Shown here: in pieces, positions 24,694 to 34,379 of the stretch
How positions within the stretch are numbered: position 1 is the stretch's first letter
Layout: the number at the start of each line of letters is the position of its first letter
From: Cellulomonas hominis
GTDB taxonomy: Bacteria; Actinomycetota; Actinomycetes; Actinomycetales; Cellulomonadaceae
NCBI RefSeq assembly: GCF_014201095.1
Contig: NZ_JACHDN010000001.1
Location: 2,170,001-2,234,000, forward strand
Direction: 5' to 3'
Length of the DNA: 64,000 nt
Notes under the pieces: generated by a model
Told to the model about the DNA's origin: nothing
The model's input: the letters and a program-made list of their open reading frames with translations, nothing else
Databases searched by the model: none
Made by a program: the position numbers and the translations under genes

Positions 24694-26169
24694 ATGAGCC
24701 ACCGTGGGTTCTACACGCCGCCGGCCGCATGGGTGGGCGATGTCATCCCCTGGGAAGAGGACGGGGTCTTCCACCTCTTCTACCTGCACGAGACGCGCCG
24801 CGAGCCGCGCGAGGGCATGCCCTGGCACCGGGTCGTGACCACCGGGCTCGTCGACTTCGACGAGGCGGGCGAGGCGATCGGCTCGGCCGGGGCCGGGGCG
24901 CCGGACTTCAACGTCTACACGGGCAGCATCGTGCGGGCCGCCGACGGGACCCACCACGCGTTCTACACGGGGCAGAACCCGACCCGCACGGGGCCGGACG
25001 GCCGCCCGCTGCAGCTCGTGCTGCACGCGACGAGCAGCGACGGCATGCGGTCCTGGCAGCGGCACCCGGCGGACACCTTCGGTGCGACCGCCGGGTACGA
25101 GACCGGGGACTGGCGGGACCCGTTCGTGTTCCGCGACGAGGAGGCGGGTGTGTGGCGGATGCTCGTCACCGCCCGCCACGCGACCGGCCCCCGGCGGCGC
25201 CGCGGCGTGATCGCCCAGTGCGTCTCGCGCGACCTGTCGACGTGGGAGCCGGCGGAGCCCTTCTGGGATCCCCGCCGGTACCTCGCGCACGAGTGCCCCG
25301 AGGTGTTCGAGTGGAACGGCTGGTGGTACCTGGTGTACTCCGAGTTCAGCGACGCCTTCACCACCCGCTACCGCATGTCGCGCAGCCTGCACGGCCCGTG
25401 GGCCGCCCCGGAGCACGACACGCTCGACGGACGCGCCTACTACGCGGCGAAGTCGGCGGCCCGCGACGGGAGGCGGTTCTTCTTCGGCTGGATCGCCTCG
25501 CGCGAGGGCGCGACCGACGACGGCGCGTGGCAGTGGGCCGGGACGCTCTCGGTGCTCGAGGCGACCCAACGGCCCGACGGGACGCTCGCCTTCCACCCGG
25601 CCGCCGAGCTCCGCGAGACGTTCGGCGGGCCGGTCCCCGCTCTTCCGGGCGGGACCGTCCTGAGCGCCCCGGACGGGTACCGGGCGGCGATCACCGCCGT
25701 GGACACCACCGACGAGGTGCGCGTGGTGGCACGGTTCGACGTGCCGGACGGCACCACCGAGTGCGGGCTGCTCCTGCGCGCGAGCGAGGACGGCGACGAG
25801 GGCTACGTGCTGCGGCTCGAGCCGAGACGTCGTCGCCTCGTGCTCGACCGGTGGCCGCGCCGGGCGACCGGCACCGAGCAGTGGCAGATCTCCGGCGACG
25901 TCCCGTTCGCTGTCGAGCTCGAGCGCCCGTGCGCGATCGAGCCCGGCGAGCACACCCTCGAGGTCATCCTCGCCGGCGAGCTCCTGGTCGCGACGCTCGA
26001 CGACGCCACCGTCCTGAGCGCACGCGTCTACGACCACCGCACCGGCCGCCTCGGCGCCTTCGTCGGCGAGGGCACCGTGACGGTCCTCGAGCTCACGGCG
26101 CAGTCCCGCAGCGAACCCCTCGACCCGGCCGATCCGCGGGGTGACCTCCGCGCAGCGGTCACCGTCTGA
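24694..26169 (+). CDS. GH32-like (clan GH-J) glycosidase
   Basis: 491 aa paralogue of the gene at 22,218. The first blade is WVGDVIPWEEDGVFHLFYLH (Asp in place of the NDPN nucleophile). DWRDPFVFRDE and HECPEVF carry the other two acidic catalytic positions, and WWYLVYSEFSD and TTRYRMSRSLHGPW complete the propeller. The C-terminal beta-sandwich starts near residue 320. No signal peptide is visible, so it probably acts on imported sugar. GAGG lies before ATG 24694. First gene of the operon controlled by the paired operators at 24618 and 24660. Confidence 0.82.
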   Translation: MSHRGFYTPPAAWVGDVIPWEEDGVFHLFYLHETRREPREGMPWHRVVTTGLVDFDEAGEAIGSAGAGAPDFNVYTGSIVRAADGTHHAFYTGQNPTRTGPDGRPLQLVLHATSSDGMRSWQRHPADTFGATAGYETGDWRDPFVFRDEEAGVWRMLVTARHATGPRRRRGVIAQCVSRDLSTWEPAEPFWDPRRYLAHECPEVFEWNGWWYLVYSEFSDAFTTRYRMSRSLHGPWAAPEHDTLDGRAYYAAKSAARDGRRFFFGWIASREGATDDGAWQWAGTLSVLEATQRPDGTLAFHPAAELRETFGGPVPALPGGTVLSAPDGYRAAITAVDTTDEVRVVARFDVPDGTTECGLLLRASEDGDEGYVLRLEPRRRRLVLDRWPRRATGTEQWQISGDVPFAVELERPCAIEPGEHTLEVILAGELLVATLDDATVLSARVYDHRTGRLGAFVGEGTVTVLELTAQSRSEPLDPADPRGDLRAAVTV

Positions 26170-26215
26170 CACCCCACCCCCCACCCCTTCACCCACGATC
26201 AACGGAGATCTCGAC

Positions 26216-27556
26216 ATGGTCAGCACCTCCCGGCGCCGCGGCGCCCTCACCGCGGCACTCGTGTCCGTCGCCCTCACCCTCACCGCCTGCTCCGGGGCCG
26301 CCGGCTCGGCCGACCCGACGGACGTCGACCCCGCCGGGGACGTCGTCCCCCGCGAGATCTCCTGGCTGCTGTCCCGTCCGGCCGACGGCGGGGTCATCAC
26401 GGCCATGCAGCAGATCGCCGACGAGTACGCCGAGGACCACCCCGGCTTCTCCCTGAACCTGATCACGACCCCGGACCGGCCCTCGTACATCCAGAAGTAC
26501 GAGACGCTCGCCGCGGCGAACAAGCTCCCCGAGCTCTTCGACACCGACGCGACGCCGTTCGCGCAGAAGCTCGCCGACCAGGGCCGCATGGTGGACGTCG
26601 GGGCGCTCCTCGACGACCTCGGCCTGACCGGGACGTACCGGGAGGCGGCGCTCAACTACCAGCGGTTCCCCGACGGCGCGCTCCACATGGTCCCGTTCGA
26701 GTACTCCAGCGAGTACTTCTGGTACAACACGGAGCTGTTCACGCAGGCGGGGATCGCCGTGCCCGCGACGCTCGACGACTTCCCGGCGATGTGCCAGGCC
26801 CTGCGCGCCGAGGGTGTCACGCCGATCGCCCTCGACGGGCAGGACCAGTGGCCGCTCGAGCGGTACTGGTCGTACTACCCGTTCCGGCAGGCGGGGCCGG
26901 ACTACGTCCGTGCCGTCGCGACCGGCGACGCGACGTTCTCCGACCCGGCCGGGCAGGCGGCGGCGCAGTGGCTGTACGACCTGGGCCGGGCGGGCTGCTT
27001 CCAGGACGGGTTCTCCTCGACCGGGTACGCCGACGCGCAGGCCCTGTTCACCTCGGGCAAGGCTGCGGTCTACAACATCGGCACCTGGGAGCTCGCGAAC
27101 CTCGCGACCGACGCGCTCGACGAGGGTGTCCGGGACGCCGTCGACTTCTTCACGCTGCCGACGACCGACGGCGCCGTCACCGACGGGAACGAGTTCGTGA
27201 CCACCTCCGGGATCGGCATGGCGGTCAACGCCACGACCTACGACCCGCTCGTGCGTGACTTCCTCGCCTTCGCGCTGGAGCGCTACCCCGAGGTCTACGC
27301 CGCGAGCGGTGCGCTGTCGCCGACCACGACCGTGGCGACCACGGTCCCCGACGACGCGACCCCGCTGTACACCAAGGCGGTCGAGCAGGCCGAGAGCGTC
27401 GGCAGCGAGATCGCCGTGCCATGGGACACCCAGCTCGACCCGGCGACCAACACCCGGCTGCAGCAGGAGCTGACGCTCCTCGTCCAGGGCGACATCACGC
27501 CCGAGGAGTTCACCACCACGATGGACGCCTCGCTGGCGGAGAACCTCGGTGACTGA
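26216..27556 (+). CDS. ABC sugar-binding lipoprotein, family 1
   Basis: 446 aa extracellular binding protein anchored by a lipid at Cys25 (lipobox LTLTAC). YIQKYETLAAANKLPELFDT, GALHMVPFEYSSEYFWYNTE and the later AVYNIGTWELANL match family-1 binding proteins for mono- and oligosaccharides. Preceded by GGAG at a good distance from ATG 26216. It delivers sugar to the two permeases that follow. No ATPase gene is present in this operon, so a shared MsmK/MsiK-type ATPase encoded elsewhere is expected, as is usual in actinobacteria. Confidence 0.9.
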   Translation: MVSTSRRRGALTAALVSVALTLTACSGAAGSADPTDVDPAGDVVPREISWLLSRPADGGVITAMQQIADEYAEDHPGFSLNLITTPDRPSYIQKYETLAAANKLPELFDTDATPFAQKLADQGRMVDVGALLDDLGLTGTYREAALNYQRFPDGALHMVPFEYSSEYFWYNTELFTQAGIAVPATLDDFPAMCQALRAEGVTPIALDGQDQWPLERYWSYYPFRQAGPDYVRAVATGDATFSDPAGQAAAQWLYDLGRAGCFQDGFSSTGYADAQALFTSGKAAVYNIGTWELANLATDALDEGVRDAVDFFTLPTTDGAVTDGNEFVTTSGIGMAVNATTYDPLVRDFLAFALERYPEVYAASGALSPTTTVATTVPDDATPLYTKAVEQAESVGSEIAVPWDTQLDPATNTRLQQELTLLVQGDITPEEFTTTMDASLAENLGD

Positions 27557-28514
27557 CGCGACCGTGACCCGGCGGGCGGGCGCGGCACGTCCGCGCCCGC
27601 CCCGGCGGCGGGGGATGCCCATGTCGGCGTCGATGCTGCCGCGGCGCTCGGCCCTCTCCGTGGCCGTGTTCCTCGTCCCGCCGTTGCTGCTGTACGGGTT
27701 CGCCGTGCTGCTGCCGATCGGGCAGTCGCTCGTCCTGAGCCTGTTCCGCTGGGACGGCATCAGCGACATGCGCTTCGTCGGTCTCGACAACTACGTCAAG
27801 ATGCTCACCCGCGACGACGTGTTCTGGACGGCGTTCGGCAACGCGATCGGCTATCTCGCCATCTGCCTCGTGCTCCAGCTCGGCGGCGCCCTGGTCGTCG
27901 CGAGCCTGCTCACGGCGATCCCGCGGGCGCGCGAGCTCATCAAGACCCTCTACCTGCTGCCCGCGGTGATCTCGACCGTCGCCATCGCCCTGCTGTTCCA
28001 GCGGCTCTACTCGCTCGAGCCGCTCGGTCTGATCAACCAGCTGCTCGGGTGGGTCGGGCTGGAGCACCTGCAGACCGCGTGGCTGTCGAACGTGAGCACC
28101 GTGCTCGCGGCGGTCTCGGTCCCCGAGGGCTGGCGCTTCACCGGCCTGTACATGCTCATCGTCTACGCGGCGCTGATCGCCGTGCCCCGCGAGCTCGAGG
28201 AGGCCGCCCGCCTGGACGGCGCCTCCTGGTGGCAGGTCTTCTGGCGCATCCGGTTCCCGTACATCCGCCCGGTGTGGATCACCACGACGGTCATGGCGAC
28301 GACCTACGCGCTGCGCGGGTTCGACATCCCGTACCTGCTCACCAACGGCGGGCCGGGTCAGGCGTCCGAGCTCCTGACGACCTACATGTACAAGACCGCT
28401 TTCGTGCACACCGACTACGGGTACGCCAGCGCCATCTCGGTCTTCATCGTGATCGAGTGCCTCGTCGCCGTCGGCCTGATCTTCCTGCTCCTGCGTCGAG
28501 GGGACGACAAGTGA
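27549..28514 (+). CDS. ABC sugar permease (MalF/UgpA type)
   Basis: 321 aa, six probable helices. SVAVFLVPPLLLYGFAVLLP at the first helix, the MalF-type YLLPAVISTVAIALLFQRLY, and the ATPase-coupling motif EEAARLDGASWWQVFWRIRF. GTG 27549 overlaps the binding-protein stop by 8 bases. It forms the translocation pore with the next permease. Confidence 0.92.
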   Translation: MTDATVTRRAGAARPRPPRRRGMPMSASMLPRRSALSVAVFLVPPLLLYGFAVLLPIGQSLVLSLFRWDGISDMRFVGLDNYVKMLTRDDVFWTAFGNAIGYLAICLVLQLGGALVVASLLTAIPRARELIKTLYLLPAVISTVAIALLFQRLYSLEPLGLINQLLGWVGLEHLQTAWLSNVSTVLAAVSVPEGWRFTGLYMLIVYAALIAVPRELEEAARLDGASWWQVFWRIRFPYIRPVWITTTVMATTYALRGFDIPYLLTNGGPGQASELLTTYMYKTAFVHTDYGYASAISVFIVIECLVAVGLIFLLLRRGDDK

Positions 28515-29422
28515 CCTCCGTGCTGACCTCTCCGGTCGCGACGAGCCCGCACGCGAACCCGCGACCGGCCCGGCGCCGGCCCGGCCCCGCGACCCGGCTG
28601 CGGGCGCACCGCACCCTGCTCACCGTGACGATCGCCGTCATCGTGCTCGTGCAGGTCTACCCGCTGGTGTGGCTGCTCCTGACCAGCTTCCGCACCGCGG
28701 CCGACTTCGCGGGCGGCAACCCGTTCGCGCTGCCGTCCTCGTTCACGCTCGAGAACTACAGCCGTGCCTTCGCGACCGGCAACCTCTGGGTGAACGTCAC
28801 CAACAGCTTCATCGTCACGATCGGCGCGAGCGTGCTGATCGTCGTGGCGGGCATGATGGCGGCGTACGCCCTGCAGGTCCTGGGCTTCCGGCTCAGCGGC
28901 CTGGTGCGGGCGGTGTTCCTCATGGGCATCGTCGTCCCCGTGCAGATCTCGCTCGTGCCGCTGTTCATCGACTACTCGCAGGTCGGCCTGCTGGACACGC
29001 ACCTGTCGATGATCGTCCCGCTGGCCGCGTTCGCGCTGCCGATGGCGGTCTACCTGTTCTCGTCGTTCTACGAGTACATCCCCCGCGAGACGTACGAGGC
29101 CGCCTCGCTGGACGGCGCCGGCCCCTACCGGATCTTCAGCCAGATCACGCTGCGGCTCTCGACGAACACGATCATCACCGTCGTGCTCGTGAACAGCATC
29201 TTCATCTGGAACGATTTCATCTTCGCCAACACCTTCGTGCTGTCCGACGGGCTCAAGACGATCCCGCTCGGCCTGCAGAACTACATCGGGGCGATGGGGA
29301 ACACCGACTGGACGGCGACGTTCGCGGCCGTGTGCGTCACGGTCACGCCGCTGCTGCTGGTGTTCCTCGTCCTGAACAAGGCGATGATCCAGGGTCTGGA
29401 GAGCGGAGCAGTCAAGGGATGA
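28511..29422 (+). CDS. ABC sugar permease (MalG/UgpE type)
   Basis: 303 aa, six probable helices. VQVYPLVWLLLTSFRTAADF near the N-terminus and the coupling motif YEAASLDGAGPYRIFSQITL, followed by NDFIFANTFV, are standard MalG features. GTG 28511 overlaps the previous stop (GTGA), and its own stop overlaps the ATG of the LacI gene. Second half of the importer. Confidence 0.92.
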   Translation: MTSVLTSPVATSPHANPRPARRRPGPATRLRAHRTLLTVTIAVIVLVQVYPLVWLLLTSFRTAADFAGGNPFALPSSFTLENYSRAFATGNLWVNVTNSFIVTIGASVLIVVAGMMAAYALQVLGFRLSGLVRAVFLMGIVVPVQISLVPLFIDYSQVGLLDTHLSMIVPLAAFALPMAVYLFSSFYEYIPRETYEAASLDGAGPYRIFSQITLRLSTNTIITVVLVNSIFIWNDFIFANTFVLSDGLKTIPLGLQNYIGAMGNTDWTATFAAVCVTVTPLLLVFLVLNKAMIQGLESGAVKG

Positions 29423-30432
29423 GCGGCACCGACCAGGGCAGGGGCGGTCACCCCGTCACGATGCGGGACGTCGCGAAGGCGGCGGGGGTGTCGGTGGCGA
29501 CGGTGTCCCACGTCGTCAACGACAAGCCGGGCGCGCGGATCGGCGACGACACGCGCAAGCGGGTCCAGGACGCGGTCGCCGAGCTCGGCTACCGCCCGAA
29601 CGCGCTGGCCAAGACCCTGTCGCAGGGGTCGTCGCGGTTCATCGGCCTGGTCGCCGACGCGATCGCGACGACGCCGTTCGCCGGTCAGATCATCCACGGC
29701 GCGCAGGACGAGGCGTGGAAGCACGGCTACGTGCTCCTGGTCGCGAACACCGAGGGCAACCCGGGGGTCGAGAACGACGCCATCGCCATGATGCTCGAGC
29801 ACCAGGTGCTCGGGATCCTGTACTCGACCTGGTTCCACCGGGAGATCGCCGTCCCCGAGGCGCTGCACCAGACCGACACCGTCCTGGTCGACTGCTTCGC
29901 CGACGGCAGCGGCCTGCCGGCCGTCGTCCCGGACGAGGAGCAGGGCGGGCGCACCGCGACCGAGGAGCTGCTCGCGGCCGGGCACCGTCGCATCGCGTTC
30001 CTGAACACGACGACGCCCTCGCCCGCGCAGTCCGGGCGGCTCGCGGGCTACCGGACGGCGCTCGAGAGCGCCGGGATCGCCTTCGACGAACGGCTGGTGC
30101 TGCCCGCCGTGCCGGAGCAGGAAGGCGGCTACGCGGCCACGCCGGGGGTCCTCGCGTCCGGCGCGACCGCGGTGTTCTGCCACAACGACCGGGTCGCGAT
30201 GGGCCTGTACGACGGTCTGCGCGAGAACGGGCTGCAGATCCCGGCCGACATCGCGGTGGTCGGGTTCGACAACCAGGACGTCATCGCCGCCCACATGCGC
30301 CCGCCGCTGTCCACGGTGGCTCTGCCGCACTACGAGCTCGGCGCGGCGGGAGTCCGCGTGCTCCTCGGCCTGGAGGGCGACGTCGAGACCGTGCGCGTCG
30401 CGTGCCCGCCGGTCCGCCGGCAGTCCGTCTAG
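29419..30432 (+). CDS. LacI family transcriptional regulator (second locus)
   Basis: 337 aa. HTH VTMRDVAKAAGVSVATVSHV near residues 13-33, hinge ELGYRPNALAKTLSQGSSRF, sensor domain with IGLVADAIATTPFAGQIIHG and AVFCHNDRVAMGLYDGLREN. It is paralogous along its length to the regulator at 13,968, but the recognition helix differs (SVATVSHVVND against SRTTVSFVLSD), which fits the different operators in the two promoters. ATGA overlap with the permease gene makes it the last gene of the operon. Probably represses the 24,629 promoter until a fructo-oligosaccharide-type effector appears. Confidence 0.92.
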   Translation: MSGTDQGRGGHPVTMRDVAKAAGVSVATVSHVVNDKPGARIGDDTRKRVQDAVAELGYRPNALAKTLSQGSSRFIGLVADAIATTPFAGQIIHGAQDEAWKHGYVLLVANTEGNPGVENDAIAMMLEHQVLGILYSTWFHREIAVPEALHQTDTVLVDCFADGSGLPAVVPDEEQGGRTATEELLAAGHRRIAFLNTTTPSPAQSGRLAGYRTALESAGIAFDERLVLPAVPEQEGGYAATPGVLASGATAVFCHNDRVAMGLYDGLRENGLQIPADIAVVGFDNQDVIAAHMRPPLSTVALPHYELGAAGVRVLLGLEGDVETVRVACPPVRRQSV

Positions 30433-30474
30433 GTGTGATGTCCAGGCCCGACCGCGCGACCGCCCGGCCGCGCC

Positions 30475-31407
30475 TCAGCCGAACGCGACCCCGGTCATCC
30501 GCAGCGACACCTCCCACAGCCGCGCCGCGTCCTGCGCGGACCGCAGCGGCCGCCACGGCCGCAGCTCCGCGGGCGCCCCGGCCGCACCCCCGGGCCCGCC
30601 CGGTCCGAAGAACGCCCCGTCGCGGGCGTCCGGCGAGGTCGCGGCGAGCAGCGCCGGCAGCGCCGCGCTCTCCGGCGTCCCGGCCAGCCCGTGCGCGGAG
30701 AGCCACCGGATCAGGCGGATCTCCCGGGTGTCCTGCGCCCGCCCGACCTCGGGCCGCGCGGCGAGCAGGCTGGTCGGGGCGACACCGGGGTGGGACAGGG
30801 TGCTGGTGATGCCCCACCCGGCGGCGCGGCTCCGGCGCGCCAGCTCCAGGGCGAACAGGCCGACCGCGATCTTCGACTGCCGGTAGGCGCGCATGCCGTC
30901 GTACCCGCGCTCCCCGTTCAGGTCGTCCCAGTGCACCGACCCGCGGCGCGCGGCGACGCTCGCCTGGGAGGTGACGCGCGCCCGGCCGGCCCGCAGCAGG
31001 GGCAGCAGGTGCGCGGTGAGCGCGACGTGCCCCAGGTGGTTCGTGCCGAGCTGCAGCTCGAACCCGTCGGCGGTGGTCTGCCGCTCGGGCGGGGTCATCA
31101 CGCCGGCGTTGTTGACCAGCACGTGGATCGGCTCGCCGTCCGCGCGCAGCTTCTCGCCGAGGGCGGCGACGGAGGCCAGCGAGGACAGGTCGAGGTCGTG
31201 CAGCTCCAGGCGGGCCGCGGGGTGGCGGGCGCGGATCGTCTCCGCGGCGGCGGCGCCCTTGCGCGGGTTGCGGACCGGCATCAGGACCTGCGCCCCGGCC
31301 GCGGCGAGCCGGGTCGCGATGACGAGGCCCACGCCGTCGCTGGCGCCCGTGACGAGGGCGCGCCGCCCGGTGAGGTCGGGGATCGTGAGGTCGTGGCTCC
31401 GTGGCAT
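30475..31407 (-). CDS. Short-chain dehydrogenase/reductase (SDR)
   Basis: 310 aa NAD(P)-dependent oxidoreductase. [20 protein letters not shown] is the cofactor-binding motif, VLVNNAGVM the structural NNAG motif, and YRQSK the catalytic Tyr-Lys pair. The layout ([20 protein letters not shown], then [14 protein letters not shown]) resembles the retinol-dehydrogenase/WWOX-like SDRs common in actinobacteria. Substrate unknown. It is transcribed divergently from the XRE-type regulator, a pairing that suggests regulation by that protein. It ends convergently with the LacI gene 42 bases away. Confidence 0.9.
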   Translation of the reverse strand: MPRSHDLTIPDLTGRRALVTGASDGVGLVIATRLAAAGAQVLMPVRNPRKGAAAAETIRARHPAARLELHDLDLSSLASVAALGEKLRADGEPIHVLVNNAGVMTPPERQTTADGFELQLGTNHLGHVALTAHLLPLLRAGRARVTSQASVAARRGSVHWDDLNGERGYDGMRAYRQSKIAVGLFALELARRSRAAGWGITSTLSHPGVAPTSLLAARPEVGRAQDTREIRLIRWLSAHGLAGTPESAALPALLAATSPDARDGAFFGPGGPGGAAGAPAELRPWRPLRSAQDAARLWEVSLRMTGVAFG

Positions 31408-31492
31408 GGGCTGCTCCTGCGTCGTCCGGGACGCCCGTGCGGCGTCCCGTGCCGAGGCTGCCTCAGCCCGGCGGTGCCCAGCCACGGCCTGA

Positions 31493-31506
31493 CGATCCGT
31501 GGATCG
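31493..31506. promoter_or_regulatory. Inverted repeat in the SDR/XRE divergent region
   Basis: CGATCCGTGGATCG has perfect 6-base arms around a GT centre. It sits about 17 bases upstream of CAGGAT (31523-31528), which is itself six bases before the XRE-type start codon (leaderless arrangement). It is a candidate autoregulatory operator for the pair. Confidence 0.4.
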
Positions 31507-31534
31507 GCGGTGCGGCCCGCGGCAGGATGCCCGC

Positions 31535-32380
31535 ATGATCGATCGCCCCGGGCTCGCCGAGTTCCTCCGTGGCCGCCGCGCGGTGCTGCAGCCCGAGGAC
31601 GTCGGGCTGCCGCGCGGGCAGCGCCGCCGCACCACCGGCCTGCGCCGGGAGGACGTCGCCGCGCTGTGCCACATGTCGGTCGACTACTACGCGCGCCTGG
31701 AACGCGAGCGCGGCCCGCAGCCCTCGGAGCAGATGATGGGCGCGATCGCCCAGGGCCTGCACCTGTCGCGCGACGAGCGCGACCACCTGTACCGGCTGGC
31801 GGGGCACCGGCCGCCGGTCCGGGGTGCGGGCACCGAGCACATCAGCCCGGGCATGCTGCGGATCTTCGACCGGCTGGGGGACACGCCCGCGGAGATCGTC
31901 ACCGAGCTCGGCGAGACCCTGCGCCAGACGCCGCCCGGCGTCGCGCTGGTCGGCGACCTGAGCCGGTTCACGGGCCCGGCGCGCAGCATCGGGTTCCGGT
32001 GGTTCACCGAGCCGGGAGCGCGCGACCTGCAGCCGGCCGAGGACCACGCGTTCTACTCCCGGATGTACGCCTCCGGGCTGCGCGGCGTCCTGGCCGTGCG
32101 CGGGCCGGGGTCGCCGGCCGCCCGGATGGTCGAGCTGCTGACGGAGCGCAGCCCGGAGTTCCGGTCGGTGTGGACGCGGCACGAGGTCGGCATCACCCCG
32201 CGGCAGGTCAAGCGCTTCCAGCACCCGGTCGTGGGCCTGCTGGAGGTGCAGTGCCAGGTGCTGCTTGACCCCGAGCAGGCGCACTCGCTGCTGGTCTACA
32301 CCGCGGTCCCGGGCACCGAGAGCCACGAGAAGCTGCAGATGCTGTCCGTCCTCGGCCCCGGGGCCCGCGCCGGCGGGTGA
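31535..32380 (+). CDS. XRE-type regulator with MmyB-like ligand domain
   Basis: 281 aa. An N-terminal helix-turn-helix ([20 protein letters not shown] then [20 protein letters not shown]) is followed by a sensor region of the MmyB-like type: [79 protein letters not shown]. Such regulators commonly sit back-to-back with SDR genes and are thought to control them. ATG 31535 is chosen from the start of the HTH domain and the leaderless -10 spacing. Confidence 0.9.
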   Translation: MIDRPGLAEFLRGRRAVLQPEDVGLPRGQRRRTTGLRREDVAALCHMSVDYYARLERERGPQPSEQMMGAIAQGLHLSRDERDHLYRLAGHRPPVRGAGTEHISPGMLRIFDRLGDTPAEIVTELGETLRQTPPGVALVGDLSRFTGPARSIGFRWFTEPGARDLQPAEDHAFYSRMYASGLRGVLAVRGPGSPAARMVELLTERSPEFRSVWTRHEVGITPRQVKRFQHPVVGLLEVQCQVLLDPEQAHSLLVYTAVPGTESHEKLQMLSVLGPGARAGG

Positions 32381-32484
32381 GGCGGGGCGGGCGACCGGCG
32401 CCGCGTGTTCCGGGCGTGTTAATCGTCGGTGAAACGTCTGTTGCCGCTCTTCCGGGGGCGCGGACCCGGGCATAGCGTCCCCAC

Positions 32485-32504
32485 TTGACCGGACAACCGG
32501 TCAA
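32485..32504. promoter_or_regulatory. GntR-type operator ahead of the nucleoside-type operon
   Basis: TTGACCGGACAACCGGTCAA has perfect 8-base arms around ACAA. It lies 26 bases before the GntR start codon, and just downstream of TAGCGT (32473-32478), a possible -10. The symmetry and position are those of an autoregulated GntR operator. Confidence 0.65.
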
Positions 32505-32529
32505 CTCGGCGGAACGCGGAGGCACGGCC

Positions 32530-33357
32530 ATGCACCTCGACCTGGACCACACCCGGGGCGGTGTCCCGCTGTACCTCCAGCTGGCCAACGCGCTGGGCGA
32601 GGTGATCGCCCGGGAAGGGCTCAAGCCCGGCGACCAGCTCCCGAGCGAGACGGTGCTGGCGGCGGACAACACGCTCTCCCGCGCCACCGTCATCAAGGCC
32701 TACGACCTGCTGGTCGAGCGGGGGCAGGTCGTCCGGCGCCAGGGCAAGGGGTCGTTCGTGACGCCCCGCCCCATGGCCCGGCACCTGCCCGAGCTCACCA
32801 GCTTCTCCGAGCACGTGCACGGCCTCGGCCTCACGCCGTCCAGCAGCCTCCTGGGCTTCGAGACCTACGCCGCCGGAGCGCCCGGCCGGCCGGCCTCGCC
32901 CTTCGAGGACAGCGGCGTCGTGGTCGTGGAGCGGCTCCGGAGCGTCGACGGCGCTCCGGTCGGCCTCCACCGCGTCGTCGTCCGCGAGGACGTCGCCGAG
33001 GCGATCGACCTGACCGAGGCGACGGCCGCGGCCGGGAGCTTCTCCCTGTACTCGGCGCTCCAGCGGCACGGCATCGAGCTGACCAGCGCCGAGGAGTCCA
33101 TGCAGGCCGTCAACGCGTCCCCGGAGGACGCCGAGCTCCTCGGCGTCGAGCCCGGCACCGCGCTGATCGAGGTGATCCGCGAGTCGCGGGACGCCTCGGG
33201 TCGGCTGATCGAGCACGTCCGCGCCCGCTACCTGGGCAGCACCTACATCTACCGCATCTCCTTCGCCCCCTCGTCCCACGGAGAGAACCATGACCTCACG
33301 CGTCACGAAGCTGCTCGTCCCGGTCGCCGCCTCGGTGCTCCTGCTGACCGCCTGTAG
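32530..33357 (+). CDS. GntR/HutC-type transcriptional regulator
   Basis: 275 aa. Winged-helix N-terminus (VPLYLQLANALGEVIAREGL, KPGDQLPSETVLAADNTLSR, ATVIKAYDLLVERGQVVRRQ, GKGSFVT) followed by a UTRA ligand domain (SLYSALQRHGIELTSAEESM; GTALIEVIRESRDASGRLIE; YLGSTYIYRISF). HutC-type members sense sugars, nucleosides or amino acids. ATG 32530 has GGAGG before it. Oddity: the domain should end near YIYRISF, but the frame runs on for about 30 more codons and overlaps the next gene's signal peptide by 68 bases. This suggests loss of an earlier stop. First gene of an apparent 11-gene operon. Confidence 0.9.
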   Translation: MHLDLDHTRGGVPLYLQLANALGEVIAREGLKPGDQLPSETVLAADNTLSRATVIKAYDLLVERGQVVRRQGKGSFVTPRPMARHLPELTSFSEHVHGLGLTPSSSLLGFETYAAGAPGRPASPFEDSGVVVVERLRSVDGAPVGLHRVVVREDVAEAIDLTEATAAAGSFSLYSALQRHGIELTSAEESMQAVNASPEDAELLGVEPGTALIEVIRESRDASGRLIEHVRARYLGSTYIYRISFAPSSHGENHDLTRHEAARPGRRLGAPADRL

Positions 33358-34372
33358 CGGGAACGACGGCCCGTCCGCGCAGACCTCCGGCTCGTCCGGC
33401 GAGTCCGGGGGCTCCGGCTCCGCCGCGCTCGTCATCGCCCAGGGCGGCCTCGGCGACGAGTCGTTCAACGACCTCGCCTACGCGGGCTTCACGGCCGGCG
33501 TCGAGGCGGCCGACATGACCGGCACGCCCATCGAGTCCGCCGACATCGTCGGCCAGGGCGAGCAGATCCTGCGCCGGGCGGGGCAGACCGGCGCCGGGCT
33601 GATCATCGACCTGGAGTACTCGCACAACGAGCTGCTGCCGGCGGTGGCCGCGGACTTCCCGGACACGAGCTGGGTGCTGGTCAACGCCGAGGCGGCGGGC
33701 GACAACGTGGCCTCGGTGCTGTTCCAGGAGCAGGAGGCCTCCTACCTGGCCGGCGCCCTGGCGGCGATGGTCACCCAGGACCCGGACAACGCGCGCGTGA
33801 ACCCGGAGAAGGTCATCGGCGTCATCGGCGGCACGGAGTCGGTCGGCATCGACAAGTTCATCGTCGGGTTCATCCAGGGCGCGCACGACGTCGACCCCGA
33901 GGTGCAGGTGCTCACCGCCTACTCCAACGACTTCGCCGACCCGACCAAGGGCCAGCAGCTCGCGCAGTCGATGTACGACCAGGGGGCCGACATCGTCTAC
34001 GCGGTGGCCGGCGGCACGGGGGCGGGCGTGATCCAGGCGGCCGTCGACAACGACCGGTACGCGATCGGCGTCGACGACGACCAGGACGGCGTCGCGCCGG
34101 GCAACGTCCTGACCAGCGTCCTCAAGCGGACCGACGTCGCGATGGAGGACATCGTCGCGCGGTACGCGGCCGGGGACTTCCCCGGCGGCGAGACCGTCAC
34201 CTACGGCCTCGCGGACGGCGGCGTGGGCCTGACCGACTACGAGTACACGAAGGACGACATCGGCCAGGAGACGATCGACGCGGTGGCGGCGATCGCCGAC
34301 CGGATCGTGTCCGGCGAGATCACCGTCTGGAACGCCGTCACGCAGGGCTACCCGGACTTCTACGGGAACTGA
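33290..34372 (+). CDS. BMP-family (PnrA-like) nucleoside-binding lipoprotein
   Basis: 360 aa lipoprotein with lipobox LLTAC (Cys22). VIAQGGLGDESFNDLAYAGF is the opening of the BMP/PnrA family, and the middle shows FQEQEASYLAGALAAMVT and KVIGVIGGTESVGIDKFIVG, also family-typical. Characterised relatives bind purine and other nucleosides. It is followed by an ATPase and two permeases of the matching type, and by a nucleoside phosphorylase, so a nucleoside or nucleoside-like ligand is the best inference. GGAGAG precedes the ATG; the start lies inside the end of the GntR gene. Confidence 0.9.
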   Translation: MTSRVTKLLVPVAASVLLLTACSGNDGPSAQTSGSSGESGGSGSAALVIAQGGLGDESFNDLAYAGFTAGVEAADMTGTPIESADIVGQGEQILRRAGQTGAGLIIDLEYSHNELLPAVAADFPDTSWVLVNAEAAGDNVASVLFQEQEASYLAGALAAMVTQDPDNARVNPEKVIGVIGGTESVGIDKFIVGFIQGAHDVDPEVQVLTAYSNDFADPTKGQQLAQSMYDQGADIVYAVAGGTGAGVIQAAVDNDRYAIGVDDDQDGVAPGNVLTSVLKRTDVAMEDIVARYAAGDFPGGETVTYGLADGGVGLTDYEYTKDDIGQETIDAVAAIADRIVSGEITVWNAVTQGYPDFYGN

Positions 34373-34379
34373 GCCGCTC

